A DNA stretch of 64,000 bases from Hyposmocoma kahamanoa (taxonomy: Eukaryota; Arthropoda; Insecta; Lepidoptera; Cosmopterigidae), in assembly GCF_003589595.1 (NCBI RefSeq), contig NW_020653718.1, forward strand, positions 3,644,827 through 3,708,826, given 5' to 3'. Positions 11,862 to 22,144 of this stretch are shown here, one piece after another. The notes below the pieces were generated by a model. The model saw only the letters and a program-made list of their open reading frames with translations, was not told the DNA's origin and made no database searches. The translations under genes and the position numbers were made by a program. Every line of letters starts with the position of its first letter. Within the stretch, counting starts at the first letter, position 1.

Positions 11862-12239
11862 CCCATCAACCCATTCTCCATCCGCATATTCTCCATCAAG
11901 CATCTTTTCACTCTTCTCATCTCGCACTTTCTCCAACTCCTTTACCATCACTTCCAGCTGCCCAGGATCCACCAACCCCCACTGCTGCATCGCAGAAAGC
12001 AGCTCATCGTCATCATCACTAATATCCACACGATCCGGTGTCAATGAGTTCAGAAGTTCCAATTTGGCGTATAATTTATTTTCGGGTGATTGCGACACGG
12101 GTTGCACAGGTGTTAGGGTTAAATTTTCTAGTTTCTCATAGAGTTTGTCCAACCGTTCTGAGAAGGATGGGGAGTCGGTGACATACGAGTAAGCCGGGAT
12201 GTGGGCAAGGAAAACTAGGAGAAACGGTAAGCGCAACAT
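11862..12239 (-). CDS. First coding exon of an unrecognised secreted protein gene
   Basis: I do not recognise the family. The exon encodes 126 residues starting with a convincing signal peptide ('MLRLPFLLVFLAHIPAYSY', predicted cleavage after AYS). It then enters an acidic, probably helical region with an internal near-repeat ('KLYEKLENLTLTP' and 'KLYAKLELLNSLTP'), an acidic run 'ISDDDDELL', and 'QLEVMVKELEKVRDEK'. It ends 'GEYADGEWVDG' exactly at a strong donor (GTAAGT, 11856-11861) in phase 0. The ATG at 12239 puts the hydrophobic core at the N-terminus and has A at -3. An in-frame ATG at 12281 would add 14 residues before the signal. One possible glycosylation site (NLT) is present. No Cys lies in the mature part. 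Later exons should lie towards position 1 or beyond; none could be identified. Confidence 0.72.
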
Positions 12240-12299
12240 GTTGCGACAACGGCGCGGTAGTGACTGACTGGTCTGGCACATGGCGCGCACGTTTTGCCG

Positions 12300-12640
12300 G
12301 GAGACGCGGGGAGTTCTGATGTAGAGTAAATGACAGGGAGTCGTTTAACTCTTACAGATTTATCTTCGAACTTTTAACACTTGAAAAAGGGCAGCCATGT
12401 TTCGAGTCACGTAGAAAGTTGTTAGTTATGTTGTCGAGGGAATGGTTTGAAAATAATTACAGACAGACTTTTTATTACTGTTATTTGTCTTTTACTGTGT
12501 CCTGTATTATAATGAAACTGATAACCTTGAGCTCGTTTACAGTCTAAAGTTATAGTTATTATTATGATAGACAGTTAGAACATAATTTAAATTTAGACGT
12601 ATTTCAAAAACACGGAAAATCGGTTTTTGGATGTTAAAAA
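12300..12640. other. 5' flank of the unrecognised secreted-protein gene
   Basis: Immediately upstream (minus-strand sense) of the first exon the DNA is locally GC- and CpG-rich (12240-12320), then becomes AT-rich. No TATA box could be assigned with confidence. Confidence 0.35.
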
Positions 12641-12644
12641 ATTG

Positions 12645-12945
12645 TAACTAAAAAAAACCGACCTCAAAAGTTCCCATTTATTTACAAAGTTTTATTGAAA
12701 TCGGTTACCGGAAAGCGCGCAAAACCGGTTCATCCTCTGGTTTGCCACGATTAAAAATGGTATACTTTCTTCAAATTTAAACGAGATCAATATTGAGGTA
12801 TCCTCTTTCCTACAAAAAAAGAATCATCAAAATCGGTTCACAAATATTATAAACCGGAGTTATCGTATAGCATACATACAAAAAAAAAACAAAAAAAATA
12901 CAGTCGAATTGATAACCCCCTCCTTTTATGAAGTTGGTTAAACAT
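12645..12945 (-). repeat. Family F dispersed repeat, full-length copy
   Basis: In plus order it reads 'aaaaccgacctcaaaagttc', 'attgaaatcggttaccgga', 'gtttgccac', 'cttcaaatttaaacgaga', 'gaatcatcaaaatcggttca', 'gttatcgtatagcatacata', 'acagtcgaattgataacccc' and 'gaagttggtta'. The same string of blocks recurs at 3290, 24900, 36430, 53744, 54024 and 61867 in either orientation. No ORF. It is a short, probably non-autonomous mobile element, class unassigned. Confidence 0.7.
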
Positions 12946-13031
12946 ACGACGAATTCAACATGTTTTTAATGTATAATAAATACAGAAGATACTTGTAGTA
13001 ATCCATAGAGCCCGAAACACGATTGACGATA

Positions 13032-13378
13032 TTACGTACTGTTATATCCCAGCCCTACTACCCACACTACTAGAATGAGCCCTGCCATCCCTCCTAGTCA
13101 GCATTCTTCTTTGAACATCACTAAAACTCTATAGAAAGCGGTTCAGTTCCTTCCAAACTCCTGTCGTGTAAACATGTGCCAAATCAATTTCCATTTTTTA
13201 TACTATTTCTTTATTCTATTGTACTTAATTACCACTTCTTTCTGAATTACACAATTTCGAGAAAATTGTAGTTAAAAAAAACACTTTCTATACAGAAGTT
13301 CAAAGAAGAATGCTGACTAGAAATGGCAGGTCTGATTCCAGTAGTTTAGGTAGTAGGGCTGGGATATAACAGTACGCT
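13032..13378. mobile_element. MITE with ~100-bp inverted repeats
   Basis: The left arm 13034-13146 begins 'cgtactgttatatcccagcc' and runs through 'tagtcagcattcttctttga'. The right arm 13283-13376 is its reverse complement, ending 'gggctgggatataacagtac'. The arms are separated by about 135 bp with no coding potential. No clean target duplication could be assigned, so the superfamily is unknown. Confidence 0.7.
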
Positions 13379-13379
13379 C

Positions 13380-13510
13380 TGATCTCAAAGTAATGAACTA
13401 AAAAGCTTTTGTTATGTAAATTGGAAACTAACGGTACCACACAGACCCGAGACCATATAGAAAAGCTAGTTTTTTCCAAACCCGGGACTCCGAGAGAGCC
13501 AATCGGTCAC
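13380..13510 (+). repeat. Degraded SINE-like fragment
   Basis: 'gatctcaaagtaa', 'cagacccgagaccatataga', 'agctagtttttt' and 'cgggactccgagag' match in order the fragment at 59220-59350, so this is a second degraded dispersed family. Confidence 0.45.
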
Positions 13511-15485
13511 GGAGTTGACCGTGAGGTCGTCAAAGATACTTCATATTATACTTCACACATCGAGTATATAACCAGAAATAGATACGAAATAAGGGTCATA
13601 CATTCCTAACTCATCAGTGATACATCACATATAAATATCAACTCTCGTTTGCACTGAAATATAAACAGGCCAACTACTGACCTGTGTGTACGTCTCCGTA
13701 TATTCCAAAAATATTCTGTATTTATTGTAATAAAGATAATATCTGTAACAATGACGTGTTGGTCCATTCGATGGTGTGGGAAAAACTGCAAAACATCAAA
13801 TAACAAATAAACGGAATCAAACTTCAACGGTAATCAAATATATAATTTTGCAATTTCCGTCCATTGTAGCAAAGCTCAAGTTAACTGGTCGATTTGAAGT
13901 GAAACAGTTGACGACACCCGTCAATTGTTTCGAACTTGGGCTGGCCAATCGGAGCGCAATTGTCACAGTAATGATATGGCAAAATAGTTTTCAAAACAAA
14001 TTAAATGACACTTCGTCTCTATTTCAAGTTATATATTGGATGACTTCACACAACAAACGTTAATTAAGAGCTCTCATGCCAAAAAAGTTTTGACGTTTGG
14101 CTCCGACCAAATTTGTGATACAAATATATGCGTAAAGTTCGCGTGACGTGCGACAGGAGATGTTGAATTTTGCGCATCAAAAGTACCAAATTCGTTTTAG
14201 CGGAATAACTGTAAAACTAAAGGGATAAAAAAACCCCTAGTGACAGTTGTCGATCATGCATAAATATAATTAATTATCTCGTTTTTGTCCTAATAACCTG
14301 TAGCATTTCGGGGATAAATCGAAAAAATGTGAAAATTAGAGGTCATTTCGTGATTTTTATCTATCGAGGAAACTTTATTGTTTTATGTTTCTGATTAATG
14401 TCTATGCTTGAATATATCGTGTAGTTACTCATACAATATTTTATTTTTAACTTTAAAGTGGATATACACCTTTAAAATCAAATCGAAGCTTAGGAATTTT
14501 TCCTCTGCTCCCTCTTAAGTCTTTGTAATATTCGTAGTAGTTTAAAAATATGGTGCACAGTCTTTTCCAAACTTCTCTTCTGCCGTTAAAAGATACTAAA
14601 GGTACATACCACAGATACATGAAAAATATAAATTCGGTAATTCCTTATTAAAAACTTTATTTCGCACCTTTGGTATAATAAAGCTACACCTGCAGAATGA
14701 CAACTTTTCAGGAAAGTGATTTAAACATAATACAAACGAAGTTAGTCAATAACTTTTTTAAGAAAGTCATACAATCTCACATAAACAATATTGAATTTTT
14801 GCTACTCATATACTTGAATCTGTAAATTATAATAATAATAAAAAAAATAATTATTGTCTATAGTACTCGCTATTGAACAGTAAAATATAATGAGTTTCAA
14901 AAAGAGAACGTCATATGTTTGGTAATTAAAATATCAAATATGCCGTAAACTACACACACTAATTCGAGTCACCTTGCATTTACAGTATTAAATGCCGTAC
15001 TAAGCTTAAACAATGTTTGATTGATCACGAACTGTCCTACGCAATTTTAAACTAGTATATTAATAGTATACATTATGGCAGAGGCCGGGAACTAAGGCAT
15101 TGCTGGACGAGTATAAGTTATGACTACGAGTCAAGCAATCCCCGTTCCCGCCGAACCATGTATAGTATTTTTCTCAAACTATGTGAGAAAATAAAAAAGA
15201 CTGAAGAGAGGAAGATTACACATCTTCCTAGAATAGAGAAAGTAAAAAAATATTAATTAATATTGAAAGTAATATTAGACCTATTAGGACAATTGTTAAA
15301 AGAAAATGTTATTGTTTTTCCAGGCACATTATTAGTAGTTTAATGAACTTCTGATAATGTGTTTGAATGTGTGTCAATATATCATTATCGCTCTTCGCAC
15401 TGGCACTCATTTTCGCGACCAAAATACAAAAAGACGTAAAAACAAAAGAATACCAAAACACTTTACTTTAAATGTTACCACCATT
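13511..15485. other. Gene-poor AT-rich stretch
   Basis: The ORFs here (66-95 codons) have neither splice-consistent borders nor recognisable motifs. Nothing supported. Confidence 0.4.
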
Positions 15486-15489
15486 TTCT

Positions 15490-15645
15490 TTTTTTTTTAA
15501 GTAAGCCGTACGAGGAAGGAGGACGAAGAAGCTGAAGACCGAGACGAAGTTATTTAGATCAGATAAAGGAAAAAGTTAATGTCGTGTCGTATCAGGAAAT
15601 CAAGGCCACCGACAAGAGCCTAGTTCTTAAATGAGAAGAAGAAGA
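15490..15645 (+). pseudogene. LINE C-terminal remnant
   Basis: A plus-strand frame reads 'RPRRSYLDQIKEKVNVVSYQ', then 'EIK'. It resembles the basic 'GRPRxxYxxQIxxxVxxxSYxELKxxAxDR' tail found after the reverse transcriptase of many insect non-LTR elements. It is short, with stops and frameshifts on both sides, and followed by a (GAA)n tract. Confidence 0.45.
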
Positions 15646-16605
15646 AGAATTAAAAATATCTACCTATATTTTTAATTCTCGCAACCATGAACACTAGGCA
15701 GTTGGTACATGAGTTTTTATTTTGCCTGTTTACTTAGTTCATTATTAGTAGGTAGATTTAAAAGTTTAAGGACGTGGACAGTAATGAATTTTTTACTTTG
15801 CAGGCCAGAAGAAGTCGCATGGTCCATAAATGGCAAACTTCCCGTGTTTGGTTTTTGAAAGTAATGCAAACATTTCCGAACATGTTTGAGAAAAAGTCTT
15901 ATCCATAAGTCCTTGTTGGAAATTTGGATTTGCAAAACCGGGGAAAACCTTTTCTTCGATAAGAACTATTCTGCCCTGATAAGCCGAAAAGCGCTATCTC
16001 AATCGGAGTAAGTTTTGAGAAAATCGACTTTTTGTAAATTGCATTTTATGTAATTGTATTGTATTTAAAAATACTTCTTAGTGGTTTTTTAAATGTTTTA
16101 AGTTAGATAGCGCTATTTCTATTATACCATTAGATGCGAAATTTTTATAGCTATTGAATGGCATAAAAAAAACTAAAAAGGCGTAACTCAGAGATAGCGC
16201 CTTTCGGCTTAGCAGGGCAGTATTTTTGTATTCTAGCTCCTTAAGACAAAAATGCGAAACGACTCGATTTATATATCCGAGAACGAGAGATTTATATAAA
16301 CGGTACTTGGCCAAACATGGACACTTCTCTGTTCTATCTCTTCGCCTTTCTTTTAAATTTGTTGCGTGGAATGTTAACAAAATATTTTTAAATGTTGATT
16401 GTGTTTCGTTATTTTAATTTACTCGTAGAAAAAGTGTTATACGCAATCATTGCATAATTAGGTTTTAAATCTCTTAACCGTTACTCAGGCGACTCGGCAA
16501 AGTCTCGTGACCTAAACACGATACTCGACTTTAAGAATCCATGCTTGTCTGGGACCCCATTATTCAGGCTTGCCTAGAATGGGAAACGTGGTAATTTTGA
16601 AATTT
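15646..16605. other. Intergenic DNA, no gene seen
   Basis: Two near-reverse-complementary segments ('gataagccgaaaagcgctatctc' region near 15978 and 'agatagcgcctttcggctta' near 16191) flank about 200 bp. They form a loose inverted repeat, probably another degraded MITE. The overlapping ORFs on both strands (16078-16417) come from this. Confidence 0.4.
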
Positions 16606-16790
16606 TATGTAGGAAATTAAACTATTTTTCCGGATTTAAATATTTGTTATTTCAAACAAACCAAGGTTTCGGGCCCTTTACAGGTCCCATGGTCACGGTC
16701 AACCGTCATTTAAATGAAAAAATAGTTTCATTTCCTATGTGTAACAATCGCGAAAACCTAAGAACTTTATCTTATTTTTTTTATGCAACG
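16606..16790. mobile_element. Family B foldback element, asymmetric copy
   Basis: Starts 'aggaaattaaactatttttc', continues 'aaccaaggtttcgggccctt' and 'aggtcccatggtcacggtca', then returns with 'aaatagtttcatttccta' (the reverse complement of the start). One arm is complete, the other mostly deleted. The complete palindrome is at 60156-60510. Confidence 0.65.
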
Positions 16791-17415
16791 ATTATATTAA
16801 ATCCTATTATGTAGTTCGCATTGTTTTTATTACTTCCTTGCGTTATTAACATTTTTGACGATGATTACTTGTGGCTTTATTCTACCAAGGTTACGATTTC
16901 TCTCACATGTTTATATTAAAATATATAAAACAGATAATAAGTTGATTAACGTTGCAAATTGTACACACTGTGCGCTTGCGCCGGCGACTTCGCCCGGCAT
17001 CCTCAAGGCGAGATAACAAGTCAGTTCAGAATACTCTTATGAATAAAAGACTTACACGACAATGTTGTGGACATTAATTAACTGGTTATCCCTTAAACAA
17101 CGCGTTGAACTTTATTCGATTTAATGTGAATTAAACATTAAATTGTGGTAATTTTTGTTGCAAAATATGCATTTTATTTTAATTTCAGGGTGCATGAATT
17201 TTTTTTAATTAGATATTTTAGCGAGACAGTTACTGTTTTATTAATCACATTACAGTTTAGTTCATATATTTTTGTTTATTGAAATGAGAAGTTAAAACAA
17301 TACAAGTTCTATTACGCAAGTTTTTATTGCTATGACATCCCTTAGGGGTATGACACTTGTCGCTATTTTTATGTATATATTATATATAACTCTAAATAAT
17401 ATTTTTGTATATAAT
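16791..17415. other. Intergenic DNA, no gene seen
   Basis: Contains a small GC-rich patch at 16970-17010; otherwise AT-rich. No supported gene. Confidence 0.35.
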
Positions 17416-17416
17416 A

Positions 17417-17512
17417 TAAAGTGACGGGACGAACAAGTCATGCGCGTGGTGGTAAGAGACACGCCTTCGAAACCGGAACGCAGTAATGCTAACATTACTG
17501 CTTGGCGGCATA
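17417..17512 (-). repeat. Family A SINE-like element, internally deleted
   Basis: The two ends of the family ('gacgggacgaacaagtcatg' and 'acgcagtaatgctaacatta' with 'ctgcttggcgg') are fused directly, with the middle ~150 bp missing. Confidence 0.65.
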
Positions 17513-17682
17513 AAAAAAAACAGTATGAATTAAAATTACGTGTTAAATACATAATAATATAATAAAGGTTAAACGAATTCAATTAAATAGCTACGTAAGT
17601 ACTATATCTTTGTCTCACTTCTTAGGATATTATTTACCATAATATTATTATGTGTTTATCGGTACGTAACGTATCTAAATGA

Positions 17683-17703
17683 AAATAAATAAATAAATAA
17701 ATT
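17683..17703. repeat. (AAAT)n microsatellite
   Basis: 'aataaataaataaataaatt' tract, about five units, typical of retroposon tails. Confidence 0.7.
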
Positions 17704-17795
17704 CCACAAATGAAATTAAATGAAGCACTCTTGAGCGTGGTCCAATGACCTCTCCTTAAAGCGCTTTTAACAGAAGTACAAGTGCTTTTCCGTGC

Positions 17796-18078
17796 TAGGA
17801 CGAACAAGTCGTGCGCCTGATGGTAAGTTACATGCCTGTCCATAACAGTTGCAGTGCCACTTAGAGCTTTAAATCGCAAACATCTGAGGGGCACTGCCAT
17901 TGTGCCCGTCACCCTAAGACATAAGTTGACAAGTCCTATGTACCTGTAATTTCACCAGAACTCTTACCCTTCTAAACCGGAACACAGTTATGCTGACATT
18001 ACTGCTTGGCGACAGAAATAGGTAGGATGGCATTACTACCTAAGACAAACTCTTTCACAAGGAATTCTACCGCTACTA
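17796..18078 (-). repeat. Family A SINE-like element, near full length
   Basis: Minus orientation: 'aggacgaacaagtcgtgcgc', 'gcctgtccataacagttgca', 'tgcccgtcaccctaagacat', 'acattactgcttggcgacag', 'actctttcacaaggaa'. The ORF on top is a passenger. Confidence 0.75.
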
Positions 18079-18417
18079 AAGTGTAAGGCATAGTGGCAGT
18101 ATCCCTCCGATTAAAAGCTCTGATTGGCTTGTAGGTCCCATTACTCGGTATCATAAAAAACCGTCTGTTGACCTTTAAATTTGAGAAGCACCCTTTTCTC
18201 TCTACCACCTCTACATCATCATTTTTCAAGTCAACTGTTCAACATCAAGTTTACTGTTACTGCAATACAAAACCTATCAAACTAAAATAGTGTTAACGAA
18301 GAAATTTTATATTAATATTTACTATTTACTTTCTAAACGATTTAGAAAATGTTTACACCGATTTTCTCTTCACTAGCTACAATATCTGATATTGTTGTCG
18401 CAACTAGTGACTGTTAG

Positions 18418-18692
18418 AAGCCGTAGAGCTCCTTGTAAAAGAATTCGTCCAGGGAAGTACTGCCACCTTAACATTTTCTGCCGCCAAGCAGTAATGTGGG
18501 CATAATTGTCCTTCGGTTTTGAAGGGTAAGGCTGCTGCAGAAATTACAGGCACAGAGTGACGGATGAAGTACCTATGTCCTTCAGATCTTTGAGATATAA
18601 AGCTCTGAATCGCATTGCAACTGTCATGGACAGGCGTGTCCATTTACCATCAGGCGCACGACTTGTTCGTCCCGTCCCCTAGTATCATAAGA
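18418..18692 (+). repeat. Family A SINE-like element, near full length
   Basis: 'gtagagctccttgtaaaaga', 'attcgtccagggaagtactg', 'ccgccaagcagtaatg', 'gtcatggacaggcgtgtcca', 'acttgttcgtcccgtcccct', ending in A/T. Confidence 0.75.
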
Positions 18693-18694
18693 AA

Positions 18695-19582
18695 CTAAAT
18701 AATATTTATATAACGGAGCTTTCAACGCGGAATCGGCTTGAGCTAAGCTGGTCTCAAAACTTTAAACTATTAGTCAGGAGAAGGTAGATATGACCACCAT
18801 CATATCATCAATGATCTTTTAGTTTCAAATTTGTATTCGAAATTGAAGGCGCTCTGATATGCAGAGTCAAGAACGTGTTAAATTTGACATTTAAGACTTA
18901 ACTCTATGCCGCTAACGGTAAGAACGACATAAAGTGTACTTACGATTACTTCAAATCATATCGGTATTTACATTCATTGCTAGATATATCTCTTATTGAG
19001 TACGCCAGCTCTCCCGGTCCATTGACGATGGCGGCCTTGCATCCAACTCTAGGTTTGCGTTACCGTAGTCAGCACCCCATGTCTGCACAGATGTGATCGG
19101 TCCACTGCCAAACTCAGACTCAATTGATCTTTGTTTCTTAAGTAAGTAAATTACACTTGAAATTGTTACATTGATTAAACTCTACTACTCATTCGCAAGG
19201 CAGATTCGCCTTAGAAGAATGAGTACGAAACTCTATGCCAGTTCACTTTAGTCTGCCTTTGTAGTCTGCTTTTTGAAGATGTCATCATCATAGTAATCAT
19301 TAGGATGTCGAAACATTCACAATTAAACATTTTTTACTTTCTGCCACGGTCTATCGATAAAACTGACGATAACAATTCGTCTCACGCTGAGCGACTTTAT
19401 ATTTTTGAATGGGTCTAATGTTAGTGTCCATGATTCGCCGTAGGTCATAACTTTTTTTGTGGTTGGATGCCATTTGCAGTAACATGTTTGCTGTTAACTA
19501 TAAACGAACTGTCACGATACATTTTTAACTCTATATCTTAATTTTATAGCAGACAGATACAACAACTTTGTTATAAAATCAA
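18695..19582. other. Intergenic DNA with one family G repeat
   Basis: 19135-19255 carries the family G blocks 'ctcattcgcaaggcagattc' and 'gaatgagtacgaaactctat'. The rest is non-coding with no recognised element. Confidence 0.4.
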
Positions 19583-19590
19583 TGTATTAA

Positions 19591-19968
19591 CTTAGAATAA
19601 TAACGCATAGAAAACTAGTCCGCACACGCTAAGTGAGGCAAATTGAAGCGCGCCCAAAGGGCCTACACGAGCGGGCGGGCCTTCAGTGCTCAAGGTCAAC
19701 TTGCACCGCGAACAGATCAAGAATTTTAGCTAAAAATGACGAAATGTGCGGTAAATGAATGTAAAAATACGTCAGACAAACATAAAATAGATACTAACAT
19801 CACATTCCACAAGGAAGTAACGCGTTTCAACTTGTATTTTTATATAAATATTCACTAAAACCGAAAATTAACCTACTACTAAAACTAGCCTACATGAATT
19901 TGATTTTTGCCTCACTTGTGACAGTTCGTTTGATATGAAACTATCATTCTATGCGTTATTATTCTAAG
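19591..19968 (+). mobile_element. THAP/P-like non-autonomous DNA transposon, copy 1
   Basis: A 378-bp element bounded by the terminal inverted repeat 'cttagaataataacgcatag' (20+ bp, repeated inverted at 19947-19968). It is flanked by the 8-bp direct repeat TGTATTAA (19583-19590 and 19969-19976). Inside, an ATG at 19736 opens 'MTKCAVNECKNT...' and 'ITFHK', the N-terminal half of a THAP zinc-finger domain (M-x2-C-x4-C spacing). It stops at 19858 before the C-x2-H half. THAP domains are the DNA-binding module of P-element transposases, whose insertions give 8-bp duplications, so assignment to the P superfamily is a supported inference. Confidence 0.8.
19736..19858 (+). pseudogene. Truncated THAP domain ORF (40 aa) inside the MITE
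   Basis: Forty codons beginning 'MTKCAVNECKN' with the first Cys pair of a C2CH THAP finger and 'ITFHK', which aligns with the conserved 'i.Fh.fP' stretch. It ends at a stop after 'YFYINIH', with no Cys/His second pair and no transposase core. Too short to bind zinc through a complete finger. Confidence 0.6.
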
Positions 19969-19976
19969 TGTATTAA

Positions 19977-21290
19977 ATGTTAAGCTTACTTCCACGATAA
20001 AAAATCATCATACCAAAGAGTTTGTAAAATGCGTGTCGGCGCCATGTTTTTTTTTCCCTCCAATAATTCAGTGGTCGAGCTCAACCGGAAAGAAAAAAAT
20101 CGTTTTAAGTCTTTTTTATCAACAATTAATTTTCAAAGCGTAAACACCGGTCAATAATAAAAGTTTTGAACGTTTACAAAAACTAACAAATAGAATTGAC
20201 TCGTAACACTACCAATAATAATGAAGTGTTTAAAAATATTTATTTACACGTTACAGTAACAACAAATTATAATGAAGCAATGCGAGAGAATGAATATCAC
20301 CTTAACATGTGCTTGTAACTTTTTTGTTTTTATTATGGCCACACAAAGGCGATGCCCAAGGTCAAGCCAATCGCAAGACGGATCGGGGTCTCCCATTCAT
20401 TATTTGGACTTCTCGTTTTATGATTTTTTAATGTATAAACCTTAGAATAAATTTTGTGCTCTTGTTTTTGGGGTGTTGTTTTGTATGTCGCTGAGTTGGA
20501 ATCCAAATATCCAAGTGCATGTTTTTTAAATATTTATTTATATTAACACTTTCCCGTGTAAGAGCAATGATTATTGCGATTTTACAGCCCAGTTCGACGT
20601 TATACAGTTATAATTATCATCGCATAATATTTTTTTCTCTATCCTCTATCCCTATCTATATTTTACTATTATTATTAATAACATAGAACCAAATCCCTGA
20701 CACGGCGTTCAAATTTTTAAGTGATATTTATAGTAAAATTAATGTGGTAAAGTTATTTTAATATAAAACATCTTCATAATGTGCGGTTGGATACAGTGAA
20801 AGCACCTATTCCTACTTTGTTACTGCCCATTTCTAGTTGTGTTTTAATAAATAAATTGGTTGTGAATTATGAATGCTTACAATATTTATAATGTTTAGTT
20901 ATATGTTCAATATTAAGTGAGAACTTGTGATGTAGAGTGGGCCAAAAATGTTGAATATATAAATTCATGTTCGTTTTTTTACTTTCGTGGCAATGATTTT
21001 CAAAAGTTCTTCAAAACCGGTTTTTGTCAGAGAATACTCTTGTATTCAGGCAAATAACAAAAAAGGGTAACGCAAAAGGTTATCTATATAAAAATAAATA
21101 TTTTTCCCATCCCTCCATTCAATTTGTTACTACTTTTCTTACTATAAATTTAATAGCTCCTAATTTCCATTGGTGTTATTGGATGCGCGTAAAATAATTA
21201 ACTCAGGAGATCGCACCCGCGTCTCCAAAGATAGTTACTGTCTTTCATAAAAAGAAGGTTCTGTAAATATCAAATACATAAAAAGAGGCT
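19977..21290. other. Intergenic AT-rich DNA, no gene seen
   Basis: No exon signatures; long A/T-rich segments with poly-T at about 20046. Nothing recognised. Confidence 0.4.
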
Positions 21291-21339
21291 GGAGTCTGTG
21301 TTAGAGCGAAGCTACATGATACGTTGGGTCGGCGTCGCG

Positions 21340-21715
21340 ACTCCTTGCAAAAGAGTTCGTCCAGGGACATACTGCTATTTTACTTTGCGATTTAAGCGTA
21401 AACACACAGAGACCGAGTGCGGGTCGGGCGCTGGTCGGGTTGGGACCGCGGCGGGTCTAATATTACGTGTATTTGGACAATAGCCCACCGAGAGTGGGCG
21501 CGGGACGTGCGTACGCTTAAATCGCAAAGACCTGAGGAGCACTGCCATTGCGCCCATCACCTTGAGACATAAGTTGAAAAGTCTCATGTGCTTGTAATGT
21601 CACCAGCACCCTTGAAAACCGGAACGCAGTAATGCTAACATTACTGCTTGGCGGCAAATATAGGAAAGGTGGCAGCACTTCCCTGGATGAACTCTTCCAC
21701 AAGGAGCTACTAAAA
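21340..21715 (-). repeat. Two family A fragments in opposite orientation around a GC-rich palindrome
   Basis: 21340-21382 is the plus-orientation start of family A ('gagttcgtccagggacatac'). 21505-21715 is a minus-orientation copy (from 'cttaaatcgcaaagacctga' to 'ttccacaaggagctacta'). Between them, 21385-21505 is a GC-rich segment bounded by 'tttgcgatttaagcgta' and its exact reverse complement. That segment resembles the element at 42010-42265. Confidence 0.65.
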
Positions 21716-21984
21716 ACTAAGAAATAACTACTTTTGAAATAAAATTGTATAACATACATTAAGGCACTTACCTAATTAGCACTCTCTACCTGTTCTTATC
21801 TAATCTGTCACAGCAATCTACCGACCGCATTTAGGTCAGTAAGCTTTACATTTGAGTTACTACACCGATGGAACGAGTACAGGCTTCCAATTACTGCAAT
21901 AGAACAACTGAGATTATCACATGTTGTCAAAATTCCCCATTGTTAAAACCATAAACACAGACCTGCAACAAGCAGATAGAAGAA

Positions 21985-22140
21985 TTCGTAAGGTCCTTTG
22001 GCTTGTACCGTGGCTTAATTGTCATAGCATCTGGCACAGTTTGCTAGGAGATGGTTCGAATCCGACCGGATCGAAGGATTTTTTCTAAGTCATCCTTGTT
22101 ATTAATGATTATAACAAACTAGTGGAGCAATTTCATAATA
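21985..22140 (+). repeat. Family D tRNA-derived SINE
   Basis: 'agaattcgtaaggtcctttg', 'gtggcttaattgtcatagca' (A-box region), 'tggttcgaatccgaccggat' (B box) and the tail 'gattataacaaactagtgga'. Non-coding. Confidence 0.75.
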
Positions 22141-22144
22141 ATAA

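Noticed and set aside
16078..16417. Two opposite ORFs of 100 and 63 codons
   Set aside because: They lie in a loose inverted repeat, have no recognisable motif and are not flanked by convincing splice sites.
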